NCBI GenBank assembly: GCA_947579605.1 | Contig: OX388313.1 | Coordinates: 1,054,001-1,118,000 of the forward strand | Direction of reading: 5' to 3' | DNA length: 64,000 bases | Origin: Athripsodes cinereus | Taxonomy: Eukaryota > Arthropoda > Insecta > Trichoptera > Leptoceridae | In this document: piece by piece, positions 53,796-64,000 of the stretch | Position numbering within the stretch: the stretch's first letter is position 1 | How the letters are laid out: the number at the start of each line of letters is the position of its first letter | Program-made: the position numbers and the translations under genes | Notes under the pieces: model-generated | Told to the model about the DNA's origin: nothing | The model's database searches: none | The model's input: only the letters and a program-made list of their open reading frames with translations

Positions 53796-54708
53796 ACATA
53801 CCATCACGCCGCTTCCCTCGCGGGGTAGGCAGAAAGGATCGAGCGCCACTTCCTTCTATCTTTGCATACATCTTTCGCTTCCGTCACTGTCATACAATTC
53901 CTCATGCATGCTCTCCTGTTCAATGTGCTCAACACGTGACCGTCCTGTAGGATTTGATTTAAATGATCTTGCCATTTAATCCTCGGACGTCCACGTCTCC
54001 GAGCACCATTCCTCTCAGACAAATATATCTTCTTAGTCATTCTGTCCTCATTCATTCTTTCCACGTGCCCAAACCATCTTAACTTATTTACATTCATCCT
54101 TGTTATTACACCAACTTTCATTCCACATTCCTTTCGTATATCAATGTTACGCACACGATCTCTCAGACTTTTACCACACATCCTTCTCAACGATCTCATT
54201 TCCACTGCATTTATGCCACTTTCATCCTTCTTTAACCATGTCCACGTCTCACTTGCATACATAAGTGTTGGCACTAAGATAGCAGAGTGCACCAACCTTT
54301 TAGCTGTGGTGGATATGTTTCTATTTGCAATTATTGGTCGGATTGCACCATTTACCTTATTGCCAGCAACTTTTCTCCTTTCAATATCGCTTTCACACTT
54401 CCCATCTCTCGTGAACAAACTACCTAAGTACACACATTCGTCAACTTGCTCTAACACTTCGTTGTCAATCATCACCTGGCATACTGTTCTCTCACTTCCT
54501 CTTTCAAACACCATAATTTTTGTCTTTTTTGCATTCATTCTCAATCCATTAATCGCACAATTTTCATACATCATTCGCTGTAGATCACTTTCACTTTCAG
54601 CCATCAATACCAAATCATCGGCAAACATTAACGCTCTTACATTCATCCCATTCATATCAACACCTACATTCATTTCTTTCAATGGACGAATACAATGATA
54701 CAATGATC
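53796..54708 (-). mobile_element. LINE-A (RTE-like), best copy, 5'-truncated, with target-site duplication
   Basis: 913 bp. AATATCACTTACAT flanks it exactly on both sides (53782-53795, 54709-54722). The 3' tail is a short (GTAT)n. This is the signature of target-primed reverse transcription and a recent insertion. Confidence 0.93.
53804..54703 (-). CDS. LINE-A reverse transcriptase, C-terminal 299 codons intact
   Basis: The frame carries the RT catalytic block RALMFADDLVLMAESESDL near its N-terminus (the second and third catalytic Asp). Then come NAKKTKIMVFERGSER, CVYLGSLFTRDGKCESDIER, TLMYASETWTWLKKDESGIN, RWFGHVERM and the basic NGARRRGRPRIKWQDHL, ending SAYPAREAA. There is no RNase H. The endonuclease and the first RT motifs are missing through 5' truncation, so the protein cannot be active alone. 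The frame is fully open and nearly identical to 3474-4190. Confidence 0.92.
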   Translation of the reverse strand: MYHCIRPLKEMNVGVDMNGMNVRALMFADDLVLMAESESDLQRMMYENCAINGLRMNAKKTKIMVFERGSERTVCQVMIDNEVLEQVDECVYLGSLFTRDGKCESDIERRKVAGNKVNGAIRPIIANRNISTTAKRLVHSAILVPTLMYASETWTWLKKDESGINAVEMRSLRRMCGKSLRDRVRNIDIRKECGMKVGVITRMNVNKLRWFGHVERMNEDRMTKKIYLSERNGARRRGRPRIKWQDHLNQILQDGHVLSTLNRRACMRNCMTVTEAKDVCKDRRKWRSILSAYPAREAA

Positions 54709-54724
54709 AATATCACTTACATTG

Positions 54725-56450
54725 TATAATTAATTATGTTTATGTTGTTTTCTGTGTGATTTGAATTTAATAATTCACTACATGTCTTACTGCAAAAGAA
54801 AAGGTTTTGAATGAGTAAAAATCTACCTACATAAGTAAACAATGTTTATGCAACATTTTTATAATTTGACGTTTACAATTTTATAACTTCGCATTACTTG
54901 CAAATTGCATTTATCCACCGATTATGCGATAATTATAACGCATTTATTTATTCTTTTTGCACATCATCATTACATAACAGTGTTAACAAATAATATAAAG
55001 TTAAAAAACTTTATTAGTGAACAGTTTGAATATTTTTAATGTAACTATTTAAATTTAAAGAAATTATATCTAGATCCCTGGCGAGTCTTGTCGGAAATAA
55101 GCTTGTAGAGAAGGGGTATTCACTCCATTGTTTTTTAATATTTCTTTCTTTATTGTTTTTTCTCTCTTGTGCACTTAGGATTTTGAATATATATTAAAAT
55201 CCATTGCGGAATTACATTAGGTATAAATTTTATGTTTTGTTTGTCTCATTTTTTTCTGTTGAATGTTTAACATGTAAAAGGCTCACGCCTTGTACAAGTT
55301 ATAAATAATACAATATTCTAGCTGTATATGTATAGGAAATAATATTGCGTATAGTTATATTTTGATATATCTACCTACCTATAAAACATTGTTTTGCATT
55401 TCATATTTGTATTGGACAACTATAATTTTTGAAATTATTACACAAATAAAAAAATAGCCCATAAACATTTAAAGAATGCATATTTTCAAAGAAGTTATGG
55501 ATTCCCCTATTACATGTCTAATAGATTTGTCTATAACGGATATAAAAACACAAATTTGTTTTCATTTTTGTATTCATTATACTATGGAAAGGTTTTAATA
55601 ACCGCAAAAACAACATGTTAACATCCAAAATGTATATATACAACATGTTAACATCCAAAATGTATATAAACATATTCTGTACAAGGTGTCAAGATATTTT
55701 CCTCTATATTAATCCAACGGGTTTGTGAAAGCTCATTTCTTCGATGGTTTTATACCATATTGTCTATGGCCTATGGAATGACATCACTTTACTACTCAAT
55801 TTATTTGATGAGGATAATAATAGATAGTGCATTGCCCCCTTTATGGAAATGATTTGAAAAACTTCAAAATATTGTTTAGTTGACACAAATTATTTAAAGA
55901 CATTTGCCAATAAATATGTTCTTACCTAATGAATTATTTGTAATTCTTGTCACCGTTGTACTCAAACTACGTTTTCCACTTAATTTAATGAATAATATAA
56001 ATATTTTATCTATCTGTAGACAAAAATATAGGTAGATTTGTATATTTAAATAAAATTCGGCGTAGCATATTCAAAAAGGGGTATGTGAATTTATAAATGT
56101 TTTGACGTTTCCAGAATAAACTGTTTATAATGACATCATAACTATTTTATAAAGTGATTCTTAGTATCAAATATATATATTTTTTTTTTGACATTTATAA
56201 TAAATTCAATACTTAAATAATAATATCACATGCCAATAAAAAGTCCAAACAACAATTTCAATGCCATAATGAACAGTTTTGAAAGAGTATGCCTAAATAA
56301 ATATGTTCCTACATACCTCTTTTTGAATATGCAACGACATTATATTACATTGTATTTAGTATCGTTCTGCAATAATGTACCATAGCTGTACAAAATTACG
56401 TCATGTTTAATAAACTAAACGTCAGGATTTTTTGATATATTTGGGTTTTT
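54725..56450. other. No gene seen; short tandem duplication
   Basis: AACATGTTAACATCCAAAAT is repeated directly at 55612 and 55642 (30-bp units). AATGTTTAACATGTAAAAGG then CTCACGCC near 55262 resembles a LINE 3' UTR. Otherwise AT-rich without coding signal. Confidence 0.4.
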
Positions 56451-56600
56451 CGTTAAAAACCCAAATATAACCTTATACACCTTTCACAGTAAGCTACTAA
56501 AAGCTTGTGTCGTGAGAGGGGAATTTGCCGGCACCTGGTATCGAACCACGGACCCCTTGTTCACGAGGCCAATACTCTACCTCCAGGCTACCGACAAATT
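56445..56600 (-). mobile_element. SINE-C, tRNA-derived
   Basis: The minus strand reads TCGGTAGCCTGGAGGTAGAG, GTGGTTCGATACCAGGTGCC (B box) and CACGACACAAGC. The anticodon arm is not tRNA-like. Second copy at 62925-63080. Confidence 0.75.
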
Positions 56601-57127
56601 CTTCGAATCGGTTTTAATTTAAAATATTCTTTCCATATAGAAATTTTCATCTATCAATTTGTCCTTCCATCATGGTGTCTTCCACAAATAGGAAAGCTAT
56701 TAGATGTGTATTAAAAAAAAATGTTGGGATTGGGGGGGCTTACCCTATCACTGCTGATTAAATTTTTTTGTCTTATTCGTGATGTGTAACGAACACCTTA
56801 ACATGACAAATAGAAAAGATTGGGTAACCAAATCGAAGACATTTATACAACTGACCACTGTGAGAGGTTATATATGTAAATTTAACACAATCATGAAACT
56901 ATCACGCAAGAGTTACAAAAGACAAGGTTCCCCAGACGGAACCGGCAACTCATCCCTGCAAACCTGATAACTTATTCGGATAAAGAACAATTTGCGAAAA
57001 GGATTGGTCCAAATTCTGTCTGGGGGTCTACCAAATAAAATGATGTTGTCTTTTCTAAAACTTACATGATAATTTCATGTATTAAATTTACATTGGGACA
57101 CCAATTCTGTGCCAGAGACTCAAATTA

Positions 57128-57272
57128 ATAAATACTACTACTACTACTACTACTACTACTATACCATCACGGCATATCCCACAAGTGGGGTAGCCAGCAG
57201 ATCAGCTGCATGTAAGAAACATGCAAACTGTCCTCTTCGTGCCAATATAAAATCAAGACATTCAGGATGGGA
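57128..57272 (-). mobile_element. SINE-A 3' half with long (TAG)n tail
   Basis: About ten CTA units, then the 3' boxes to ACATTCAGGATGGG, 5'-truncated there. Confidence 0.85.
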
Positions 57273-57274
57273 TT

Positions 57275-58255
57275 AATAAATCATAATCTTACATATCTCG
57301 GGCGGGGAGTTCATTGATCCCAATGCCCTTGAGATGTACTTGCCGCACGTGGCGACTGAAACGGTAGTTACTATGTAGTTATGTGCTAATGAATATCCAC
57401 TACGTTAAGACATTGTGCTCACAGCAGTGAGTATATAGGCATAATTCACTCGATGTCGGGTGCCTTGCCGAAAAAAAAAGAAGAAGAATCTTACATATCT
57501 TTGGAATCGCATCGACCAAAAGTTGTAATGGTCCTAATAGAATATGATATCTATTCAATAATAATAGTAGTTTATTTCATTCACTGTGTCGGTTATTAGA
57601 TAGCAGAACTCCATAATGAAATCAATTTTTTTTATTCAACATTGTTTTTTGTATAAAGAGACGTCTCTCATCTTACAAGGACATTGTCATGAGATTGACA
57701 ACGTCCTTGAAAGACGAAAAACATCACTCTAAATAAAAAAAACAATATAATAAAAACATATTTGTTTTTGATTTCAAAACAACATAAAAAAATTCTAGAT
57801 GTTTCTACGAGTAACAATGAGTCATACTCAACCAGCCGGCAAGACAAACATTTAAAACATTGTTTATACACAGCCTATAATTTTGATATTAGGTACCTAC
57901 TTGCTATTAAAACCAATTATCATTTTATTGATAGGTACAAGATCTATCGAGCTTAGGTATTTTGTTACACGGTATATAGCAGTGTTTCTACATAGAACTT
58001 AAGAAATAATGATTGTGTTCTTTTTTTATGAATTTAATAACTAAATCAATGTTTGATTCAATTTTAACAAGACATTTTTTTATTGTTTTATTGCATCAGG
58101 TTCATGGATGATTATTTGAAACAAATAATAAATATAATTATATTATAATGATTTAATTCTATGCTATAGATAATTTTACAAGAGCAATAAAAATTGATTG
58201 CTGTTCATAAAACCGTGTAAATTGGGGCTCTAGAATATACCTACTTACTTCACTT
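57275..58255. other. No gene seen
   Basis: CCAAAAGTTGTAATGGTCC with (AAT)n-like tail near 57512-57570 is related to the insert at 43020-43203. CAAGGACATTGTCATGAG and CTCATGACAACGTCCTTG-type symmetry near 57676-57710 forms a small hairpin. Confidence 0.35.
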
Positions 58256-58259
58256 TGCT

Positions 58260-58500
58260 ATACCCTCACACCGTGTCCCAAGAGGGGTAGGCAGAGAGAA
58301 CTGAACGCCATATAGATATATCCTTACATACTTCTTTCGCTTTTCCCACATTTATACAATTTCTCATACACGCACGTTGGTTCCTCGTACTCAACACACA
58401 GCCGTCCTTAAGAATTTGATCCACATGATCAAGCCACGTGTTCTCGAACGCCCACGGTTCCTCACACCCCTTCTTTCAGACAAGTATATTTATACTTTTC
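58260..58500 (-). pseudogene. LINE-A subfamily 2 fragment
   Basis: TACCCTCACACCGTGTCCCA, GAGAACTGAACGCCATATAG, TCAAGCCACGTG and CACACCCCTTCTTTCAGACA match 4674-4900. Frame broken. Confidence 0.8.
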
Positions 58501-58504
58501 TGCC

Positions 58505-59080
58505 TAGATATGTTGTGAAATGTTGATGGTTGCACAACGAATCCATTGATATGTTTTCCTGTAACGAAGGCGATTATTTTTTTCTAATATTTTTTTAATT
58601 CAAAGATTAAAAAATATACCATGAGAACCACAAAAATAAACTGTGTTATTACTATTCATGCAGAAAATCGTGTAGACTTCTTCAATACTCATAATTATAA
58701 ATTGATTATGAGCTTATTATCAATTTAAGCTGAAGCTTTTTTGTCTAATAATAATAATAAAACCATTAGTGAGTTAATCTTACCATAGTGTAACTAATTA
58801 GTAATAAAACATTTACGTGTTAATTAAATAGTGAACTAATATAATTATATTTAATATGTTCGCAATGTCACGATTGTTTTCTCGTTGAAATGAAAATAAA
58901 ATAATATAATAAAATTCCTTGTTCAATATAATATAAGTCTGTTAAGTTATTATATTTGTGCAATACCTATGTGCTGCAAACATATTCACTAGAGAAATAA
59001 CAGAATAACCAATGCCCTGCATATAAACTTCGATCCATCACCGTGAATGTTGTATCTTGTTTATGAAGAAATATGTTAGA
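58505..59080. other. No gene seen
   Basis: AT-rich, no recognised element. Confidence 0.35.
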
Positions 59081-59084
59081 CATA

Positions 59085-59335
59085 ATGTACGGCATGTGCC
59101 ACAAATGGACCAATATAAGTGCTATTAACATGCAGGTTATACCTGCTCATCATACCAATAAATGTTGAGAAGTTCAGGATGGGAGACATACCTCATAGCT
59201 GAAATGAAAATGTTATTTGTCTTATGCATGATGTTTTACGAATATCTCCATTTTACAGGACACTCGAAAACTTACAGAAAAGAGTGGAAAACTTATTCTT
59301 TACCGGGGACTCTACGGGGTGAAAATAAAGTCTCG
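59085..59335 (-). mobile_element. SINE-A, old copy
   Basis: TACGGCATGTGCCACAAATG to GGGGACTCTACGGGGTG, all boxes in order but highly mutated. The overlapping plus-strand open frame is a shadow. Confidence 0.7.
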
Positions 59336-59339
59336 TCTT

Positions 59340-59940
59340 CCAGCTATCTACGGATGGATGAATGGAAATTAACATAATATGTAGCTTCATCCAAATGTTC
59401 TATTTCAAAAGGCCATCAGCTCGCTTACGAATGATCACGGTATACAAGGGTAAACATTGTTAAAATAAAACTTTGCAAAATAATATAGTTTTTTTATAAG
59501 TCGTTAAGAACAGAGTTTCGTCGCTTTGCAAACTAAAAAGTATTCACTTCAAAAAGCGAGATTAAAAAGCTAGTTTCAAAATAATTTGATTACTCGATCA
59601 TCTTTACATGCCTACTTTACATATTATGGAGTCATCCTTGACCCTGACTATAATAATATTGTCTGGTCATCTTGTGTGATCTAAACAGCTGAAGGTTCTG
59701 TTTATATTGTACAACAGCCTTCTAACCTTTAAACTATATACGCATGTTAAACATACAAACATATATTGAATCAGCGTGAACCAGGAATTATGTATTACTT
59801 ACGGTAAGCATAGTTAATCAAAATTAATTTTAAACAATATTAATCCGTTAATTAAATAATTAACTTCGTAACTCATCAATTAATTTTATTTTCTAAAAAC
59901 TTGACTTGTAACGTTGTTCAGACTATGGAAAAAACAGTGA
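59340..59940. other. No gene seen
   Basis: AT-rich, no recognised element. Confidence 0.35.
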
Positions 59941-59944
59941 ATTT

Positions 59945-60430
59945 TTAAAATTTCGATGTTATTGACCGAATGTACCTGTTAGAAGTCCATTTCAAGATAA
60001 ATTGAAAAAAAACACAGTATGAAGTTAACTTCTATATGACTTTTATTAACTTTGCTTACTAATATTTACGCTTATTAGTATGGGAGTCGAGAGTCTCCGA
60101 ATAAAAGTAGTAATACTTACTAGTAAAAATAATACTTAACAGTAAAAATAACATTTCTAAATTCACAGACAGGAGTTTTAGCGTTGCGGGGCCAACTGCC
60201 TGGAACCGATTACCAGCGGATTTAAGGCAGAACCAACCCACTGCAACGTTCAGGAGTAAGCTGAAAACACTGCTTTTCAAGAAAAGCCACGGCGCCCTTT
60301 GAGATAATCACGGATCATTAAACGGCGCCAAATATAAATTGTCTTTATTATTATTATTAATAACAGTAAGCGAAGTTAATAAAAGTCATTTGGAAGTTAA
60401 CTTCATACTGTGTTTTTTCAATATTTATCT
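59945..60430. mobile_element. Penelope-like remnant with inverted arms split by a LINE fragment
   Basis: AACACAGTATGAAGTTAACT to TTAACTTTGCTTACT (60014-60062) is repeated inverted at about 60355-60412. The left part continues the unit seen at 23955-24130 (ATTTCGATGTTATTGACCGA). Confidence 0.55.
60155..60365 (+). pseudogene. L2/CR1-type LINE C-terminal fragment with (TTA)n tail
   Basis: The frame reads FTDRSFSVAGPATWNRLPAD, LRQNQPTATFRSKLKTLLFK. The F...GP..WN.LP..LR....FR..LK..LF block is the classic C-terminus of L2/CR1 ORF2. It ends with TTATTATTATTATT. Inserted between the two arms of the flanking remnant. Confidence 0.75.
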
Positions 60431-60434
60431 TCAG

Positions 60435-61240
60435 TGAGCTTATGTTCCTCAAGACTGAAAGTCATCCAACAGTGAAAGTGTGAACATACTATTAAACAGT
60501 AAAAAAAAACTAATCAACGCAAGTTGCAGTTAATCTGATACTTGTCTGGTACAGTTAAGTTTTAAAATAAATACGTATAGAGAAAAAAAATTGATGTGTT
60601 CGAAATACAAAAAAAATTTACAGGTTTAACTCTTGCGTAAACTTTTTAACAGTTATAATCTAAGTGTATTCGTTAATTCATCATACACTGATAACAAGTG
60701 ACTTTTCACATAAATTATAATTAATACCTTTACCGAGAGCTAATAAGCAAGCAACGTTTTATTAATAGCTACAGAGGGCGAGTTAATAACTTTTTGAACA
60801 TTATTAATTAATATTTAACTATTTACGGGTTAATACCTAATTGTGGTATGTATGTATATCTTATAGAGATAGATATATTATAAGAGTTTATTGTTGTATG
60901 TAACTGATCATAATTATTATTAGCTCATACTGTTTATCGTGATATATTGATAAGGCCATAAAAATAACTATTGATAGACTTCACGCCCATTAATGTAATA
61001 TTATGCATAATAGTTATTAAAAATATTACATGAAGAATCTACCCATAAAAATAATAAAAATCGGCATGCAGATATTATCATTTTATAAAAAAATCATCAA
61101 AAATATCAAATATCACTCTTTTTCATGAATTACTAAATCGTAAAGAATCTTATAGATAAAAAATATAGCATTTGTTGGCCATCAGTCGCTTCCATCTACA
61201 ATAATTCTCATTGAAATACATAATAATATTAGCCGCGGAA
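60435..61240. other. No gene seen
   Basis: Very AT-rich. Contains AGAGGGCGAGTTAATAAC at 60774, a possible LINE 3' UTR scrap. Confidence 0.35.
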
Positions 61241-61343
61241 CACCCGGCAAAGAACTGGTTTTCCGCCCTTTACATCTCAAATTCAACGATGAGATTTGCC
61301 ACCCAACCTGAATGTCTTCATTTTTGTTGGCATGAAGAAAACA

Positions 61344-61916
61344 GTTTAACATAACATAACATGTATAGACAATTCACACAGATCGAGCTAGTCCCAAACT
61401 AAGATATGAATCTTGTATTATGGGTAGGCACTAACACGGCGATAACATAATATATATCATCATCATCATCATCGCCCTCAACGCTCCTCTCGGGAGCACA
61501 GGGCAGAAACCAGCCTCCTCCATTCAGAGCGTCTCTGTGCCAATTGCGTCACCTCTTTCCACGACATTCCTTGCGCTCTGATATCGTTGTCGTAGGAACG
61601 GTGTATTGTGAAAGAGGGACGCCCGGGCCGACGGAACCCCTGCGGACGGAAAAACAGTGCTCTTTTTGGCCAACTATCATTAGGCATTCTCAAAACATGT
61701 CCCAGCCAGGACCATCGTCTCTCCTGTATTACGGAGATTACAGGTCTCTGCTGGGTGCGCCGGCGCATATACAATGCACTAAACACATATACATTTAACA
61801 CCCAGACCCAGGACAATTTGAAAAAGGTCATTCTTCAATCTGCCCTGACCGGCAATCGAACCCAGGACTTCGTGAATCAAAGGGTAGAAGTTTACCTCCG
61901 CGCCACACCGGCCGCC
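61344..61916 (-). mobile_element. SINE-B inserted in SINE-A (middle layer)
   Basis: Minus orientation. The (ATGTT)n tail and GTGTGAATTG end are at 61344-61455. The tRNA-like head with B box CTGGGTTCGATTGCCGG and GGCCGGTGTGGCGCGGAGG is at 61770-61916. The two parts are separated by LINE-B. Confidence 0.85.
61455..61768 (-). pseudogene. LINE-B fragment inserted in SINE-B (inner layer)
   Basis: The minus-strand frame reads RRRTQQRPVISVIQERRWSW, LGHVLRMPNDSWPKRALFFR, RRPGRPSFTIHRSYDNDIRA and WRRLVSALCSREER. The (GAT)n tail lies at 61455-61473. This stretch is open and is the best view of the LINE-B C-terminus. Confidence 0.85.
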
Positions 61917-62045
61917 ATGTTTATTACATGCAGCAGATCTGCTGGCTACCCCACTGTGGGATATGCCGTAATGATATAGTAGGAGTATTAAATACGTATC
62001 AAGTACCTTTTATAAAATAATCGCATTGTACTTGACTTTTATAAA

Positions 62046-62375
62046 AATAACCAGCTGACCCGGCAAACGTTGTTTTGCCATAAACATTATTTCTAGATTA
62101 CTAATATAGCTATTAAAAAATTGGGGTAGATGGTAGAAGGGTGAAAATTTAGGGCTGTATGTATTTTTTTATACCTCACTATAAAAATATAAAAAAAAAT
62201 GTCAAAAAATAATAATAAAAAAATCGGGGTTTCCCTTAACTTTTAGGGGTATGAAAAATAGATTTTGGCCGCTTCTCAGACTTACCCGATAAGCACACAA
62301 AATTTTATCAAAATCGGTCCAGTCGTTTCGGAGGAGTATGATAACAAACACCGTGACACGAGAATTTTATATATT
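62046..62375 (-). mobile_element. Helitron-like non-autonomous element
   Basis: The minus strand starts ATATATAAAATTCTCGTGTC, then CTCCTCCGAAACGACTGGAC, and ends AACGTTTGCCGGGTCAGCTG. About 330 bp, AT-rich middle, no ORF. The first half is shared with 16870-17105. Confidence 0.5.
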
Positions 62376-62379
62376 AGAT

Positions 62380-62920
62380 AAATCATTAGAAAACAAAAAA
62401 ACTAAAGGCATAATTAATAAAATCTATATAAGGTTAATAAAATCATTAAAATAAATCAATCAATGCACCTTTGTGTACTCAGAATAATATTGTCAGCTAG
62501 ATGTTGTAGATATCTCTATCTATATATATTATCTATGTATATTGGTGAATCTTTTTTATCTAAGGAGGTAGGTGTTTAAACAATGATTAAATATGCAATT
62601 ATTCTGTGTATACTAAATTATACACAGTTGAGACAATGTAGGACATCCACTTTACATCAGAGTCACGCGATGTTCTGTTGGAATCTTCGATCATTCTCAT
62701 CATTATTAATGATGTGATGCAATAACCTTGTGATTGATGGTGTACCTCTAGATCATTAAATTCATCATTATAAACAGTGACATCGATCATTATCTTAGAT
62801 CAATTAGAATGTATTTAAATATTTGTCCTAAATCTTGTCGCATTTTACATAATGTATAACGATTCATTCTGTTTAATATTTTGTTGTACAAAAGGATTTT
62901 TTTTTTTTAAAAAAGATATA
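62380..62920. other. No gene seen
   Basis: AT-rich. The 62599-62790 minus-strand open frame lies in a palindromic ATCATTAATGATGT-rich stretch. Confidence 0.35.
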
Positions 62921-62924
62921 TCTG

Positions 62925-63080
62925 GGTTTGGTTATAAACCCAAATACAACCTTATACCTACACCTTTCACACTAAGCTAAAAGCTTGTGCTGTGAAAGGG
63001 GAATTTACCGGCACCTGGGATCGAACCACGGACCCCTTATTCAGGAGGCCGAGACTCTACCTCCAGGCTACCGACGAACT
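62925..63080 (-). mobile_element. SINE-C, tRNA-derived
   Basis: Minus strand: TAGCCTGGAGGTAGAGTCTC, GTGGTTCGATCCCAGGTGCC (good B box), CTTTCACAGCACAAGC. Confidence 0.8.
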
Positions 63081-63287
63081 CATTTGAACTTTTACTTTTT
63101 AAGTTACCTTGCAAAATTATGATAATAAACATTTTGAAATGTCAATAATAAAAAAATGTCCACTCTTGTCGCTTTTTTCGATATGATTTTGTACTATCTT
63201 GCATTTTGTAATCGTGGTTCTTTAATTGAGATGTCATCGGTGAATTATATACAAATACAGTGAAACAATAAAAAAAAATAGTTAATA

Positions 63288-63545
63288 AATCTACTACTAC
63301 TACTACTACTACTACTATACCATCACGGCATATTCCACAAGTGGGGTAGCCAGCAGATCAGCTGCATGTAAGAAACATGCAAACCAATATAAAAACAAGA
63401 CATTCAGGATGGGTGGCAAACCTCATCGCTGAATTTAAGATGTATAATGTCTTAATTTTTTCGAACATCTGCCTTTTACAGGACACTCAAAAACTTACGG
63501 AGAAGAGTGGGAGACCAATTCTTTACCGGGTGCTCCACGGGATGC
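63288..63545 (-). mobile_element. SINE-A, near full length with (TAG)n tail
   Basis: About nine CTA units, then CATCACGGCATATTCCACAA, all boxes, and CCGGGTGCTCCACGGGAT. It lacks the CTGTCCTCTTCGTG box between AACATGCAAAC and CAATATAAAA, a small internal deletion. Confidence 0.88.
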
Positions 63546-63889
63546 AATGAATAAATCTTATGTTTACATAAACAGGCTATTTATGATCCTCAAGAGTTCT
63601 AGAACGACTGCATTTCCTAGGGGCAATATTATTAACTTTTTTGGTTATTTTGAACGTACCGACCTTGAATGTCTCGCTATTTTTTTTTACTAATCCCAAA
63701 GAATCGAAATTTTGATAAATATAATAATACAAGGATTACATGGATGATACTAAAGCAGACGACTAAATTGCTGAGACGTGTCTTCAAGGATTATATATTT
63801 AAGGTAGAAACTAGCTTTTATACACAGCCTTGTCACTGAAATTCGTATCTACTCATAAAAAAATATAGGTATTTACGAAAAAATAGTTC

Positions 63890-64000
63890 GTCACGGCATA
63901 TTCCATAAGTGGCAGACCAACCTAGTGTAATAAACATACAAGCTTTTGTATCCATGCCAACAAAAATTAAGACATTCAAGGTGGGTGGCAAACCTCATAT
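63890..64000 (-). mobile_element. SINE-A, cut by the window edge
   Basis: TCACGGCATATTCCATAAGT, AATAAACATACAAGC and TTCAAGGTGGGTGGCAAACC. Continues beyond 64000. Confidence 0.8.

Larger units (their letters stand above)
61244..61986 (+). mobile_element. SINE-A interrupted by SINE-B (outer layer of a nest)
   Basis: Left part 61244-61343 (GGAACACCCGGCAAAGAACT to GCATGAAGAAAACAG). Right part 61917-61986 (ATGTTTATTACATGCAGCAG to GATATAGTAGGAG). The two halves join cleanly at the GTTTGCATG box of intact copies. Confidence 0.85.

Noticed and set aside
54144..54698. 184-codon plus-strand open frame
   Set aside because: It is the antisense shadow of the intact LINE-A reverse-transcriptase frame; the same shadow appears at 3452-3958.
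56779..56967. 62-codon ORF with GYICKFN, faintly like the GxCxxFN segment of ENaC/pickpocket channels
   Set aside because: Spacing of the Cys and Phe-Asn is off by one, there are no splice sites around it and no other channel segment.

Overview
This window looks like intergenic and intronic DNA of an insect, most probably a moth or butterfly. It is very AT-rich, carries many short LINE, SINE and MITE remnants, and has host genes visible only as small exons separated by long introns. I infer the order from the retroelement mix and general sequence texture; no single marker proves it. No rRNA, functional tRNA, CRISPR array or bacterial operon is present.

Host genes, all on the minus strand. 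(1) The last two exons of a Cu/Zn-superoxide-dismutase-like gene lie at 46869-46648 and 45941-45684, with a poly(A) signal just after the stop. It keeps all four zinc ligands and the disulphide cysteines but has Thr in place of two of the four copper histidines, which fits the 'related to SOD' (Rsod) group. (2) A separate gene has a TATA box and short leader exon near 18.8 kb, and probably a signal-peptide exon at 6642-6576. Its body would lie beyond the left edge. (3) A short gene-like unit at 36.6-35.7 kb encodes a 38-residue basic peptide. (4) A 50-nt exon candidate lies at 42736-42687.

Mobile DNA fills most of the rest. 27.5-32.0 kb holds an apparently intact non-LTR retrotransposon with a 974-aa endonuclease/reverse transcriptase ORF. 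It is preceded by an unusual 376-aa hydrophobic, Cys-rich ORF. Four copies of a LINE with a C-terminal restriction-like endonuclease (R4/Dong type) lie at 9.6-11.2, 16.6, 17.8-18.4 and 41.3-41.9 kb. An RTE-like family ('LINE-A', GTAT or GATA tails) is present as 5'-truncated copies, two with clear target-site duplications. A second family ('LINE-B', GAT tail) has three copies. About 20 copies of a SINE-like family ('SINE-A', TAG tail) share their 3' end with LINE-A. Two tRNA-derived SINE families ('SINE-B', ATGTT tail; 'SINE-C') also occur.

DNA transposons include a hAT element with TIRs, an 8-bp duplication and a transposase remnant; two hAT-type MITEs with 8-bp duplications; a pogo/Tigger-like element; Helitron-like pieces; and several long foldback elements. 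One foldback family ('MITE-D') nests inside itself near 1 kb and has an internal ~117-bp segment amplified in tandem near 12.5 kb. Six to seven scattered motifs have the CTGATGA...GAAA layout of type I hammerhead ribozymes, as known from Penelope-like elements. A three-level nest (SINE-A containing SINE-B containing LINE-B) lies at 61.2-62.0 kb.
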